Positions 36,101-44,630 are shown, counted from the first letter of the stretch. The stretch is 64,000 bases of DNA from Fragum whitleyi (GCA_948146395.1 OX411544.1:33314457-33378456); one strand, 5' to 3'. Notes: generated from the letters alone by a model not told the origin. Translations and numbers: made by a program.

Positions 36101-38276
36101 ACTTTGAAAATCATTTCCTCAGAATGTAACAAATGGATATCAATCAAACTTTCACTGGTGTGATCCTTGGGTGACCAATTATCAGGGAGCAGAAAATTAT
36201 TGTGATTGGATGAAAAATATGTCTTTTATAGGTGGAGGTCATTTCTCTATATGTTATATAGTGGTAACTTTGAAAATCATTTTCAACATCAGTAGAACCC
36301 AACATATCTAAAAATCTAGTAAAAATTTTGATTTGCTATTACAAGAATTTTAAGCCAGTGGAGGGACTCAAGCCATTCACGGGTTTCTAGTTTTCACAAA
36401 TCATCACCTGCAGCCAAGCATTGCACCTGTTGGCAGTGCTCTTGTTTTCTTTCACTCTATATTTTGTAATTATCCCTTTGTCTTTTGAATGTTCCAGATT
36501 ACAGAAGAAGAGTTTGGTAATGCAAATTATCATATAACACAATTACAGAGCCACCCTAGACTTGGGAGTAGACTGGATTATATTCTATGTGCAGGACATT
36601 TTAATGCATTGTTGGTCTATTATGAGGGAAAGGTAGGTTTTCAAAATATGTATCAGGATTTTTCTCCATATTATCATATATTCTGTATGAAATAATTTCA
36701 GAAAATAATTGGCAAGATAATTGTAAAAAAAAAGGTTTTCATATTGAAAAGTTCTCTGTCTTTCCAACTGTCAGTTTGTCAAACTTAAGGTAGTGAACCC
36801 GTAAAAAATCTGCAACGTTTTGGAAGTAATGAACTTTACCAGTGTTAACCAAGGTTTCCTAATGATTTTCATTAAGGAAACCTTGGTCAACATTGTGAAA
36901 GATCATAAGTTCTGAAATGTTTTGGAACTAGTATGATCCACAACCTTAACACACCCCCCCCCAAAAAAAACCCTGTTTTTGGTTAAGACTTCTAGCCTTT
37001 TTAAGATACAATGCTCATATTTGGCATGATGATATATCTCATTGATATGCATCTGCATAAAACAAGGTGAAGGTCATCTGTGAAGGTCAGTTTAAAAAAG
37101 ATTGCTGTTGGTACCAAGTTCAAGTTCATCAGTCAAGTTTAAGGTCATTTTTTAAGGTCAAAGTTGTGGAAAAAAAAAAACCTTTAACATTGGACTTTTG
37201 AATGCATGTGATAGGGCCCTCATATTTAACACAATAACTGCCTTGGACAAGGCCTTTCTTTTGGTACCAAGTTCAAGGTCATCAGTCAAGGCCAAGGTCA
37301 TTTTTTAAGGTCAAATTTTTGTAGTAAGAACAAATATTAACTATAACTTTGGATTGGCTAGTCATAGAGCCTGGAAATTTCACATGTGCATTGCTTGTGA
37401 CAAGATTGTCACATGCATGTCAAGGTGATGATTGGTCAATGTCAAGGTCATTTGGTGAAAGTCACTCATTTATAACATAAAAACCTCACAATTTGCTTAA
37501 CTTTTTATTGGTAAAGACACTAGCTGTTGAAAAGTGGTCTTAAGAAGCATTTTATGCAAATAATGCCCCTTTTTTAACTAGGGGTTTTCGCCATCCAGCA
37601 CTTAACAGCCGAGCATAGGAACCCATAGGTGGTTCTCTGTTTTTCTTCATGTTTTGAGCTATGTGAATCACGGCAACTTCAAGTTGAAACTTGGTATGGT
37701 GTATCAGCTAGATGCCCTATACATCACTTATTCATTTTCTGAATTAACTTTAGCCACCGTCATAGCGCAGTTGGTAGCGCATCAGACTGTCAATCAAGAG
37801 GTCCCGGGTTCGATCCCTGACGGCGGCACTCATTCTTTCCAACTATTTGTCTCTCACCAATGGGTCAATAATGGTAGACCTATGTGAGATAGCAGCTGGA
37901 GGCTAGGAAAGAATGTAATGGTAGTACTGGTGTGAGAAATACCAGGAATCCATTGTTTGGTGCTCCAGTCGCCGCGATATAACTGAAATAATGTTGAAAG
38001 CGGCATAAAACCCCATTCAATCAATCAATCTGAATTAACTTTGTATCTTTGTCTGAACCTCCTGTTGAAGCAAGAATATCTGGGTTCAGCTTGTCAAGGG
38101 TTAAAGCCTTTATATATTTTCATTATATCATTATATTTCAGAAAGTGTGCTCCCAGGAAACTCCTGACTGGATCAACTCTCTAGCCTTTACCAGTTTTAC
38201 CAAAGATCAAAAACAACAGATCATTGCAGGTTGTCTTGATAATACAATCCTTGCTTGGACTTTAGCAGAAACTTGA
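21096..38276 (+). CDS. Uncharacterised WD-like/FG-GAP-like beta-propeller protein, 8 coding exons
   Basis: Exons 21096-21196, 22870-22960, 25972-26161, 29048-29151, 32133-32300, 34604-34729, 36498-36632 and 38142-38276. Phases 2/0/1/0/0/0/0 agree at every join, giving 349 aa plus TGA. No family was recognised. What is seen: repeated blade-like strands of the type L-V-V-G-G-Q-E-G-V-I-R-I-Y-D (residues about 40-53), D-L-V-V-G-D-S-Y-G-T-L-T-V-F, V-A-L-G-C-S-S-G-A-I-Y-I-L, and I-I-A-G-C-L-D-N-T-I-L-A-W at the end. This hydrophobic-GG/D-G-x-hydrophobic-x-V-y/w rhythm is that of a 6-7-bladed propeller. There is no signal peptide or membrane segment, so it is probably cytosolic and a scaffold. The gene spans 17 kb because its introns are full of transposons. 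It is head to head with the LRRC14-like gene. Some intraflagellar, KICSTOR or ubiquitin-ligase adaptors have such folds, but nothing here decides among them. Confidence 0.82.
21460..21833. mobile_element. TIR element (CAGGGCTTGTG / TTTGACCC family), copy 1
   Basis: CAGGGCTTGTGCTAGC at the left and AGGGTCAAACACAAGCCCTG at the right. The inside is rich in GGGGTCAAAA. Other copies are at 28661, 30342 and 38414. Intron 1 of the propeller gene. Confidence 0.75.
21845..22200. repeat. GGACTCC-rich repeat with hairpin, copy 1
   Basis: Repeated GGACTCCTT/GGAGTCC words flank the GAAGAAATTGCTTATGAAAAGCAATTTC hairpin (22052-22085). Related copies are at 23040-23420, 32440-32700, 48110-48260 and 56230-56620. 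Confidence 0.6.
22211..22535 (+). mobile_element. tRNA-derived SINE, family B, with (TTA) tail
   Basis: Head CTCGATAGCTCAGTAGTTAG (box A) and GGGTTCGAGTCC (box B), with an anticodon-loop-like CTTCTGATC. Body TTGGGCAAGAAACTTAATAG and CACCCAGCTGTAAATGGG. Ends ATAAATAAAGATTATTATTATT. Intron 1 of the propeller gene. Confidence 0.85.
22540..22645. repeat. Palindrome at the SINE tail
   Basis: GTCTGAAATAACCCCCC...ACCACCATATAGACTAATA and its inverse complement, with a G-rich right arm. A fold-back insertion beside the (TTA) tail. Confidence 0.7.
22870..22960 (+). CDS. Propeller gene exon 2
   Basis: Acceptor TGTATTCAG|AC, donor CCACAG|GTCAGT; enters in phase 2 and leaves in phase 0. It encodes one complete blade strand pair, LVVGGQEGVIRIYDL. 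Confidence 0.85.
23040..23420. repeat. GGACTCC-rich repeat, copy 2
   Basis: Contains GGAGTCC/GGACTCC words and a decayed AGAAGAAAAAATTGC hairpin. Intron 2 of the propeller gene. Confidence 0.5.
23812..24843. mobile_element. mariner-like non-autonomous element, about 1 kb
   Basis: The left end AAGGGATGATCCAGAAGTTC and right end GAATTTCTGGATCAACCCTC are inverted and resemble mariner termini. No transposase frame survives. A tandem 29-bp duplication (CATCTTTTCTGAAGTTTTAT) lies at 24760-24812. Intron 2 of the propeller gene. Confidence 0.6.
24872..24964 (+). repeat. 93-bp direct repeat, copy 1
   Basis: TGTTTATTTAAGAAAATTTT...GGGTCTGCAAATAAAAGATA is almost identical to 25352-25444, 480 bp away. 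Confidence 0.85.
25352..25444 (+). repeat. 93-bp direct repeat, copy 2
   Basis: Partner of 24872-24964, differing at a few bases. No LTR hallmarks (no primer-binding site or polypurine tract seen). Confidence 0.85.
25631..25838. mobile_element. TIR element (GAGCCTGTGC family), copy 2
   Basis: GAGCCTGTGCATATGATTTCC at the left and GGAAATGTCACGCACAGGCTC at the right. Intron 2 of the propeller gene. Confidence 0.75.
25972..26161 (+). CDS. Propeller gene exon 3
   Basis: Acceptor TCTTAG|GTTACA, donor ATCAAG|GTTGGT; enters in phase 0 and leaves in phase 1. It encodes I-Q-T-I-A-V-H-D-V ... L-V-V-G-D-S-Y-G-T-L-T-V-F, a second blade. Confidence 0.87.
26340..26404. repeat. Hairpin GGCTCAGCATGAAACAGTTG
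   Basis: The arm GGCTCAGCATGAAACAGTTGT pairs with ACAACTATTTCACGCTGAGCC. Possibly a miniature piggyBac-like relative, since CAGCATGA also occurs in that MITE's ends. Confidence 0.65.
26698..26978 (+). mobile_element. tRNA-derived SINE, family A
   Basis: GCCGCCATCATAGCACAGTT head with box B GGTTCGATACC, body CAGATGGAGGCTAGGAAA ... GTTGAAAGCGGTGTAAAACTCC, tail (AATC)n. Intron 3 of the propeller gene. Confidence 0.88.
27165..27425 (+). repeat. Fragment of the ATGCCCCC / AAGGTCAAGGT element
   Basis: TTATGCCCCCACATCGAAAG start, TTGCCAATTACTTCAAGACT, CATATTTGGCATGATGATGG and AAGGTCAAGG blocks; the full relative is at 54025-54790 in reverse. Similar fragments are at 29292-29560 and 36985-37330. 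Confidence 0.65.
27629..28643. mobile_element. mariner-like element flanked by TA
   Basis: TA, CGAGGGTGGATCAAAAAATA, CGTGGACTTTTA; right end AAGTCTACGTAATATTTGAT, TCACCCTCG, TA. These are typical mariner inverted ends with the TA target duplication. At about 1 kb it is shorter than a full mariner, and no intact transposase frame is present. Intron 3 of the propeller gene. Confidence 0.75.
28661..28982. mobile_element. TIR element (CAGGGCTYGTG family), copy 2
   Basis: CAGGGCTCGTGTTTGACCC at the left and ACACTAACACAAGCCCTG at the right. It ends about 65 bp before exon 4 of the propeller gene. Confidence 0.75.
29048..29151 (+). CDS. Propeller gene exon 4
   Basis: Acceptor ATATTTCAG|TT, donor AACAAG|GTTTGT; enters in phase 1 and leaves in phase 0. 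It encodes C-I-V-T-S-D-E-S-G-F-I-T-A-L. Confidence 0.83.
29752..29890. mobile_element. Short inverted-repeat element (GCCCTGTATTCAGGATGAC), copy 1
   Basis: GCCCTGTATTCAGGATGACA ... TTTGTCACCCTGTGCGCAGGGC. A second copy is at 50325-50468. Intron 4. Confidence 0.6.
30342..30695. mobile_element. TIR element (CAGGGCTTGT family), copy 3
   Basis: CAGGGCTTGTCTTTGACCC at the left and AAAGCTAGCACAAGCCCTG at the right. Intron 4 of the propeller gene. Confidence 0.75.
32133..32300 (+). CDS. Propeller gene exon 5
   Basis: Acceptor TATTATCAG|AG, donor ACTGCA|GTAAGT; phase 0 on both sides, 56 codons. It encodes K-C-S-Y-I-L-A-A-D-D-T-K-H-L-H-F-V. Confidence 0.86.
32440..32700. repeat. GGACTCC-rich repeat with hairpin, copy 3
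   Basis: Contains GAAGAAATTGCTTGTAACAAG hairpin (about 32620-32650) and GGACTCCTTACTCACGGAATT. Intron 5. Confidence 0.6.
32742..32976 (+). repeat. Minisatellite, unit about 16 bp (CCATCCACTTTTGTCC)
   Basis: About 14 imperfect copies of CCATCCACTTTTGTCC, with CCAGCCATCC variants toward the 3' end. All frames read open because the unit lacks stops, which creates false ORFs. Intron 5. Confidence 0.92.
33410..33639. mobile_element. piggyBac-like MITE, copy B
   Basis: TTAA, CCCTTATCATGCTGAA ... TTCAGCATGACAAGAG, TTAA; inner GCACATATGTGCAAGCTGATC. Intron 5. Confidence 0.85.
34031..34265. mobile_element. Palindromic element (CTGAGAATTTTCTCAAATTT family), copy 1
   Basis: Central TAATAAGTTGTTATTTATAACAACTTATTA hairpin with arms CAACTGAGAATTTTCTCAAA and AAGAAAATTTTATAATCTCAGG. 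Copies at 39815 and 40556. Intron 5. Confidence 0.75.
34303..34492 (+). mobile_element. Short element with (GTCC) microsatellite
   Basis: TTTTTTATGCCCCCGATAGG start, a GTCCGTCCGTCTGTCC array at 34339-34413, and a GTGACAGCTCTTGTTTTTA end. A probable shortened relative of the ATGCCCCC elements. Intron 5, about 110 bp before exon 6. Confidence 0.6.
34604..34729 (+). CDS. Propeller gene exon 6
   Basis: Acceptor CACTTTTCAG|AT, donor TTCACA|GTAAGT; phase 0 on both sides, 42 codons. It encodes V-A-L-G-C-S-S-G-A-I-Y-I-L. Confidence 0.86.
34864..35214. mobile_element. TIR element (ACAGTTAA-GGTCGCTT family), copy 2
   Basis: TACAGTTAAACTTGTGTTAAGC at the left and GCTCGAGCAATATCGACTGTA at the right. 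Central hairpin GAACCCATTCGAATCGTCT..AGACGATTCTAATGGGTTC. Intron 6. Confidence 0.75.
35384..36391 (+). mobile_element. Helitron-like element with about 165-bp tandem units
   Basis: Starts TTTTTAGCTCACTGGCCAAAGGCCACTGGGG. Units are marked by GTGATCGGATGAAAAATATG near 35708, 35873, 36040 and 36205 (4 units). Ends with hairpin AAGCCATTCACGGGTT, TCTAG, T. The hairpin plus CTAG-T is a Helitron-type 3' end. Intron 6 of the propeller gene. Confidence 0.75.
36498..36632 (+). CDS. Propeller gene exon 7
   Basis: Acceptor TGTTCCAG|AT, donor GGAAAG|GTAGGT; phase 0 on both sides, 45 codons. It encodes D-Y-I-L-C-A-G-H-F-N-A-L-L-V-Y-Y. Confidence 0.86.
36785..36949. mobile_element. Palindromic MITE (GGTAGTG family), copy 3
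   Basis: TTAA, GGTAGTGAACCCG ... GATCCACAACC, TTAA; centre CCTAATGATTTTCATTAAGG. Intron 7. Confidence 0.82.
36985..37530 (+). repeat. AAGGTCA-rich tandem-repeat fragment
   Basis: Repeated CAAGGTCATTTTTTAAGGTC, TTCAAGGTCATCAGTCAAG and ATATTTGGCATGATGATAT words, related to 54025-54790. Intron 7. Confidence 0.55.
37753..38028 (+). mobile_element. Young tRNA-derived SINE, family A, with target-site duplication
   Basis: Cleanest copy. The tRNA-like head (37753-37826) has acceptor arms GCCACCG/CGGCGGC, box A TAGCGCAGTTGGTAGCGC, box B GGTTCGATCCC and a loop CTGTCAA (Asp-like anticodon GTC). The body contains AGCAGCTGGAGGCTAGGAAAG and GTTGAAAGCGGCATAAAACCCC, and the tail is (CAAT)n. A 14-bp duplication TCTGAATTAACTTT flanks it at 37738-37751 and 38029-38042. 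It ends about 110 bp before the last exon of the propeller gene. Confidence 0.93.
38043..38104. mobile_element. piggyBac-like MITE fragment
   Basis: Right end only: AATATCTGGGTTCAGCTTGTCAAGGG, TTAA. It lies 40 bp before the last exon. Confidence 0.65.
38142..38276 (+). CDS. Propeller gene exon 8, terminal
   Basis: Acceptor TATATTTCAG|AA in phase 0, 44 codons, then TGA. It encodes the closing blade Q-I-I-A-G-C-L-D-N-T-I-L-A-W-T-L. Confidence 0.88.
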   Translation, partial: KVCSQETPDWINSLAFTSFTKDQKQQIIAGCLDNTILAWTLAET

Positions 38277-38282
38277 AATAAA
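38277..38282 (+). terminator. Poly(A) signal abutting the propeller stop codon
   Basis: AATAAA begins at the base after TGA. If used, the 3' UTR would be only some 20-30 nt long. No other AATAAA was seen close downstream. Confidence 0.5.
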
Positions 38283-38413
38283 GTTATCCGAATAACTATA
38301 TAATATGAATTGTATTGAAGAGGGAAACTAGGTGACATATTCAAGCCCTTGCTTCATTAACAGCAAAAGAACAATACAGAACAGCCATACATGTATAACT
38401 GTTGATGTGGGTA

Positions 38414-38774
38414 TGGCCTTGTGTTGGTGTTTGATATTTGGGAGTCATTGACTCCTCACCTGAGAAATTCTGGGGGTCAAATCAGACTTTAAAGGAGTCA
38501 ACACAACAGAAAAAGCAATTAATACGTAGAATTTTGCATATTTAAGAGTCACTTTAACTGTTTCTTGTAACGATATGAAACATATAATTAATTTGTAGAA
38601 CTTTAGATAGTAATTTGTGAAAATATCAAGTATAAAACCATGTTTTGACCCTTAGTATTTCCTCTCAAGGGGGTCAAAATGACCCCCATTGGAGAAATTT
38701 CTAGGGGTCAAATTAAGATATAATCATATTTTCTAGGGTCAAAACACTGGTTTAAAGGTCAAACACGAGCCCTG
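38414..38774. mobile_element. TIR element (CAGGGCTTGTG family), copy 4
   Basis: CCTTGTGTTGGTGTTTGATA at the left, AAAGGTCAAACACGAGCCCTG at the right, GGGGTCAAAAT inside. About 140 bp after the propeller stop. Confidence 0.7.
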
Positions 38775-38944
38775 CCTTAGGCAAGACATTTAAGAACACA
38801 GGGGTGTCAAATTCTCATGCCTAACTTGTCCTGGAAGGGCTCTTTTACCTGTGGACAAGAACATTTTTCTAGGCCACTTGTCGATGGAAAAGGAATTACC
38901 AGGACAAATCTCAGAATGTTAGATGTTGTAGATTAATTTAACTA

Positions 38945-39395
38945 ATTAGCTCGGTTGATTTCGGAGAAAACCCGAGGTATTGCTATAGCCTCCGTGTTGT
39001 CGTCGTCATCATGTGAAAAACTTTGACATTTTGTTATATCTCTGGTTCTACTGAAGGCATTCACTTGAAACTTGGCACACATGTTCACCATCAAAAGTGC
39101 AACCTATACTATCAAGGGGGATAACTCTAGATGCATTTTGTGCAAATTATGCCCCTTTTTCAACTTAGATTTTTTCCCACCATCCAGCACTCAACAGCCG
39201 AGCGTAGGCACCCATTGTTTTTATATATGTTGATTTTTTTATTTGACATTAGTGAAATCTCTGGTTCTATTGAAGGCATTCACTTGAAACTTGGCACATC
39301 TGTTTACCATCAAAAGAGAAACCTATACTATGAAGGGGGATTTTATTCACCATCCAGCATTTAAAAGTTGAGTGAAGGTACCTGTAGGTGGTGCT
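38945..39395 (+). repeat. Tandem repeat with CTTGAAACTTGGCACA units
   Basis: TCTGGTTCTACTGAAGGCAT and ACTTGAAACTTGGCACA occur twice (about 39045 and 39260), each followed by ACCATCAAAAG. Fragments are also near 37560 and 35265. Helitron-like tandem-repeat relative; ends not defined. Confidence 0.5.
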
Positions 39396-39496
39396 ATTGT
39401 TGAAGAAAATGATGGACTACAGCATTTTCTTCTTTAAAAAATAATGTTTTCTCAAATGTATGTATCCTTTTTTGAAGGTCAAGATCTTTTGGACAA

Positions 39497-39654
39497 GTAA
39501 AACCAGTAATAGTACTGCAATGTTTCAGAAGTAATGAACTTTCACAGTGTTAACCAAGGTTTCCTAATGATTTTCAATTGGAAACCTCATTTAACACAGT
39601 GAAAGTTCATGAGTGCCGAAATGTTGCAGAACTATTTTGGTTCCACTACCTTAA
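39497..39654. mobile_element. Palindromic MITE (GGTAGTG family), copy 4
   Basis: The right end GTTCCACTACC-TTAA is intact and the left end is decayed. Centre CCTAATGATTTTCAATTGG. Confidence 0.7.
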
Positions 39655-39814
39655 AAATGCCAATTTTGAAGACGGATCAACAACACTGTCTCAAATTTAG
39701 CCATACTAATGCAGTGGAAAGCAGGTGATTAGGCTAAAATCAGAATGCATGTCTGTGCAGCCTGATCTTAGTCTGTATTGTTTTCCAAAGCTTTGTTTTC
39801 ATCAGGGCCCAAGG

Positions 39815-40048
39815 TAATAAATTTTTCTTGTGCTCTACTGAGAATTTTCTCAAATTCATAATTCAAATAAATGTATGAACATAGAAGATGCTATCAATGG
39901 GTTGTTATTTATTACAACTTATAATATGATCTTGATGTTCATAAATATATATCAGTTTTACAACAGAATTAAAGCTTTCATCTCAAGCTGAAATTTTAAA
40001 AAATATTGACTTGAGAATGAGAAAGTTTTATTATCTATGGGTATAGGG
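39815..40048. mobile_element. Palindromic element (CTGAGAATTTTCTCAAATT), copy 2
   Basis: The arm ACTGAGAATTTTCTCAAATTC and centre GGTTGTTATTTATTACAACTTA match 34031-34265. Confidence 0.7.
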
Positions 40049-40287
40049 GCCTGTTTTACTTAACGTCTTACAAAAAAATGATCGTAAGTCAAAATTACAA
40101 ATCGTACTGGGTGTTTTGATTCATTGTTAGATTCTACTTTGCAATATCTCATTGGAATCATCTTGAGAAGACAATTCCAATGAGATGATGCATGGCAGAA
40201 ATCCATATTTAGATACTACTGTAGAAGCAACTTTAATTTTTGACTTAAGCAAAAAATGATTGTCAGATGTTTAGTAAAACAGGCCCC
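40046..40287. mobile_element. TIR element (GGGGCCTGTTTTAC family)
   Basis: GGGGCCTGTTTTACTTAACG at the left, TTTAGTAAAACAGGCCCC at the right. Central hairpin CTCATTGGAATCATCTTGAG..AGACAATTCCAATGAG. A central fragment is also at 29615-29650. Confidence 0.78.
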
Positions 40288-40555
40288 AGGAGTATGTCTG
40301 TTACAGCATGAGAAGGATAAAAGGTGGCAATTTCAAATCTAACTAATGTTCAAGTGCCAATTTGTTGATTTATGTATTGTACATTTATGAGTTTATTTTG
40401 CATCAATTTGGAAACAAGTTCTTACAACTTAGATGAAGCGCTCTGGATTCTACTGCCTGGAAAATTATCCAGTATTTTCGCCTAATTAGTGAGCCAATGA
40501 AAGAACCAAGATAATAAGCTGCTTCTGGGAATCAAGTTCTTGGCACGGGAATAAT

Positions 40556-40790
40556 AAAACTTTTCTCAGGCTCAACTGAGAATTTTCTCAAATTTTGAAA
40601 TTAAATGTATGAAAATAATAGATAATATTAATAAGTTGTTATTTATAAGAACTTATTGATATTATCTTTTATTCTAATACATAAAAATGAGTATAAAAAC
40701 AGAATTACGGCTTTAATCTCAAATTGGATTTGAGAAAATTTTGCACTGAGAATGAGAAAAGTTATATAACCTTGGGCCCTGAGGACCTTT
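40556..40790. mobile_element. Palindromic element (CTGAGAATTTTCTCAAATT), copy 3
   Basis: CTCAGGCTCAACTGAGAATTTTC, centre TAATAAGTTGTTATTTATAA, right arm GAGAAAAGTTATATAACCTTGGG. It may have inserted near copy 2. Confidence 0.75.
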
Positions 40791-41703
40791 TGGTCAAGAG
40801 ACCAACAATCTTCCTCTGGACCACAAATACCATTAGTACAAGGCTTGTGCTAGCTTTTCAAGCCTGCTATTTGTTAATCTTTTAGGGCCAGAACTGTTGT
40901 AGAAGGGGAAATAAAATGACTAGATAACAAGTAAAGATTTCTTGCTTATAAATGTTGGTTGACTTCTTTCACTTGTGTCCATCCTATCTTTATAAGAGAT
41001 TCATATTTCATTAGACATTGTCTCCTTCATATCTTCAAAAGAGATTCAAATACACACATATCCATCTTTACAGGAGTATGCACTACTGAAAATTTTAAGA
41101 GTCAAAATGAACCCCCCACCCCTGACCCATAAGCAAAGAAATTAATTGGGGTCAAATTAGGATAATATATGGTAAAATCCCTAGTTTAAGGGTCCTACAG
41201 GAGCCCCAATAGGAACATTGCTTTGACTTTTCAATAAGCTGGAATGTTCTTGCTACGTAAATGTAGTAATTTTGGGTCATTATTTAGATAGTTCAGCTGT
41301 TGGTGGTACTTAGGCTATTTGATTCACTTGATGAAAAACACATCTTTTTAATTCTTTTTGATCCTCTGTGAAGATCTTTTTATAATTTGATAGCAAGACT
41401 TTGTATATACTACTGCATTTTATTATCAAAGTATAATATGCCTACCTTTTTTTCAGTTGATTTGTTTTATGTAAAGTCATCCCTAGCTGGCTGGTTGATA
41501 CTTGTGATGTCATGGAAACCTACATGCACAGTGACGCACCTTCCTGACTTATTATTCCTGAGGCCTATTTCATAGAATATCCGAGGATTCCTGATTGATA
41601 TGAGCCCATATGTATATACATGTATGATTAAACTTCACTGCGTGTATGTATCATTGACAAAGAAAGTTCATTTTTTGTCATAAATCAAGGATCTGATGTA
41701 AAA
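40791..41703. other. No gene found; decayed repeat fragments
   Basis: A poor copy of the GGGGTCAAA family lies at about 40845-41210. The rest is AT-rich with one 62-codon chance ORF. Confidence 0.4.
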
Positions 41704-42240
41704 CTAGAATTGTCACAGAGCGGACTAATACCCCCCACAAGCACTTTGTCAGAATGTCAGTGCTATTAGTGCAGGATGTGTTTGTAACAAATATTGAAGT
41801 CATATGCAGCATTTGCATGAAGTTTCATGATTGCAGGTTGCTTGGTTCTTGAGTTAGAGTCCAGAAATGAAAATTGAACAAAAATTGACTGACCTTGACC
41901 TTTGACCTATGTGACCCAAAAAACAATAGGGCACTTCCTTTGGTCATAAGGAACATTTGTATAAAGTTTCATGATTGTAGGTCACTTGGTTCTTGAGTTA
42001 GAGTCCGGAAACGAAAATTGAACAAAGGCTGACTGTGACCTTGACCTTTGTGATCCAAAAACAATAGGGCACTACCTTGGATCATAAGGAACATTTGTAT
42101 AAAGTTTCATGATTGTAGGTCATTTGGTTCTTGAGTTAGAGTCTGGAAACGAAAAGGTCTACGGATGGAAAGATTGACAGACAGACAGACATGGTGAAAC
42201 CAATATACCCCCTCTACTTTGTAGATGGGGGGTATTATAA
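41704..42240 (-). mobile_element. Helitron-like tandem-repeat element (about 120-bp units)
   Basis: Read on the minus strand it ends GTGACAATTCTAG-TTT. Three units share AAGTTTCATGATTGTAGGTC, GTTCTTGAGTTAGAGTC and GACCTTGACCTTTG. The distal end has (GACA)n and ATACCCCCTCTAC. The hairpin before CTAG is weak, so class assignment is less sure. Confidence 0.6.
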
Positions 42241-42474
42241 TCTTACATGATTTCGAAACATCACGAATCATTTTCTTATTTTCAATATGACAAATGAAAA
42301 TCACCCGATAACATTAAATGCTAAATAATTTGCATATATGACCAGAGGCTTGGCAGGAAATCAAACCAATGTCCTTTGATTTCTCTCAAATCAAGACCTT
42401 CACTATAACCACTGCTCTACAATAGACCCAACATTTTACCTCAATCTTTGACCTACATGAGACCTTCTTCAACT

Positions 42475-44288
42475 AGAGGCGCTTGAGCGCCTGATTCGCT
42501 CCACAGGCCTGAATATCCTGATAATGACTATTAGAGGATGATAAAGCTGTTTAAATGACAATTGAAATGAATGAATGAGTGAAATTTTATTTCAAGTAAA
42601 TAAGGGTCACATGCAGAAATATTTCTGCATAAAAAACTCATGATCAGTGAATAAATTGACCTCTACCTGTTACACAAATATTTTTCATTTAATCACAATA
42701 ATTTTGTGCAGTCTGATAATGGGTCACCCAAGAATTATTCTAGTGAAATTTTGTTAAAATCCAAATATAAGAATTTCAACACTAACAGAATGTCACTGCA
42801 TAATATACTGGTACTTTGTCTGCAAAATTTTGATTGTAGATCTTTCCACTTTAACACTACTAAAAGATGTTACTTCACAACAATTGTTTGTCATCAAAAC
42901 AAAATTCTAACTAATGATAGTAAGAAGTAAAATATTCAATCCAATAAATTTATTTTATTCTGCCAAATGCCTTAGAGTGCAGGCAACTCAACTCTTTCTA
43001 CCCCACTCATAATGTCAGGAGGTCAGAACATCATTTTACACTTTGTGCAGATTCACCCTTCGTTCGACTAACCTAACCAATTCTTAGGGGGTATTCTCAG
43101 GCTACTTATTTCAACTAATGTTTCTATACATTTATAATTTCAACGAAGGTTTTGTTCCTTCTAATCTATAATCATTACACCTATAAATTGAACAAGTCTA
43201 GAAAAATTTATCATTGAGATGATACCAAAAGGGTGATCAGATATTCACTTTATATGTTATAATACCCTCTGCCAATAAAAAAAATATGCTGTTCATTTAA
43301 TCAAAATATTCTTTTGCGGACTGATACTTCACAGAAATAAAATTTCCATGATATCTAATCCACCTGTTTAACCTTTCAGGATAGTTTGTTTTACCCTATA
43401 TTGGATATTCCACCATATAACCTATCTGAAGAAATGACCTCTGCCCATAAAAGACAAAGTTTTGATCTGGTCACAATATTTTTTCATAGACTGATAAAGT
43501 ATCACTAAAGAATCATTTTAGTAAAATTTGGTTGAAATCCATTGATTAGATTCTGAGAAAATGATTTTCAAAGTTTACACTATATAACATATAGAGAAAT
43601 GACCTCCGCCCATGAATTCTTTTTTTTTCATCTGATCACAATAATTTTTGCTAGACTGATAAAGTATCACTAAAGAATCATTCTAGTAAAATTTGGTTGA
43701 TATCTATCAATTAGATTCTCAGAAAATGATTTTCAAAGTTTTCACTATATAACATATAGAGAAATGACCTCCGCCCATAAAATACAAATTTTCCATCTGA
43801 TCACAATATTTTTTATAGACTTGTTGATGGTCACCCTAGAATCATTCCAGGGAAATTTGGTTGATATCCATTAATTAGAATCTGAGAAAATGACTTTTAA
43901 AGTTTTCACTATATGACATATAGAGAAATGACCTCCGCCCATAAAATACATATTTTTCATCTCATCACAATGATTTTTTGTAGGCTGATAGAGGGCCACT
44001 CAAGGATAATTCATGTGAAGTTTGGTTTATATCCATCAATTAGTTTCTGAGTAAAGCCACCTATTACCATATATGGAAATTAGCCACGCCACTACAGCCA
44101 TGATTTTCAACCGACTAAAAATCTTTGAAGGAATCTGATAGAGGGTCACCCAAGGAACATTCCTGTGAAATTTGATCGGAATCCATCCAGTACTTTATGA
44201 GGAGAAGATTCTTAAAGTAAATGTTTACGGAGGGACGACGGAACCCTGCCATGACAATAGCCCGCTGGCCTTTCGGCCAGTGGAGCTA
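42475..44288 (-). mobile_element. Helitron-like element with about 160-bp units and an internal interruption
   Basis: Minus strand 3' end: AGGCGCTCAAGCGCCT hairpin, CTAG, T. Minus strand 5' end: TTTTTAGCTCCACTGGCCGAAAGGCCAGCGGGC. Units share ACCTCCGCCCATAAAATACA, ATCTGATCACAATA and GATAAAGTATCACTAAAGAATC. About 42940-43210 is foreign to the array. Non-coding. Confidence 0.78.
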
Positions 44289-44320
44289 AAAATTGCATTT
44301 AGAATAATTTAGATGTTATT

Positions 44321-44561
44321 TTAACCCTTGTCATGCTAAACCCGGAATATTCCTGTTTCGGTAGAAGATATAGACTAAGATCAGCCTGCACATATGTGCA
44401 GTCTGATCTTAGTCTGTACCACCTGATTTTGCTTGTTAAACTAAAAGTCTTTTGAAAAACATATTTTTGAAATACCAACTCACATTTTTTGGATTCAGTC
44501 ATTTAATCACTGATTGTAATGCAGTTTTTCAAAGGTTTTAATTCAGAATGACACGGGTTAA
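44321..44561. mobile_element. piggyBac-like MITE, copy C
   Basis: TTAA, CCCTTGTCATGCTAAA ... TTCAGAATGACACGGG, TTAA; inner GCCTGCACATATGTGCAGTC. Confidence 0.85.
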
Positions 44562-44630
44562 ATATGTTCTCCAAAAAAGTAGGAATAATGGTTAAATCTT
44601 GATAGACAAACAGACACACAAACTATTGAA

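Noticed and set aside
37753..37826. Possible functional tRNA gene (Asp-like)
   Set aside because: Boxes A and B and the acceptor stem are good, but it is continuous with a SINE body and tail flanked by a target duplication, so it is a SINE head.
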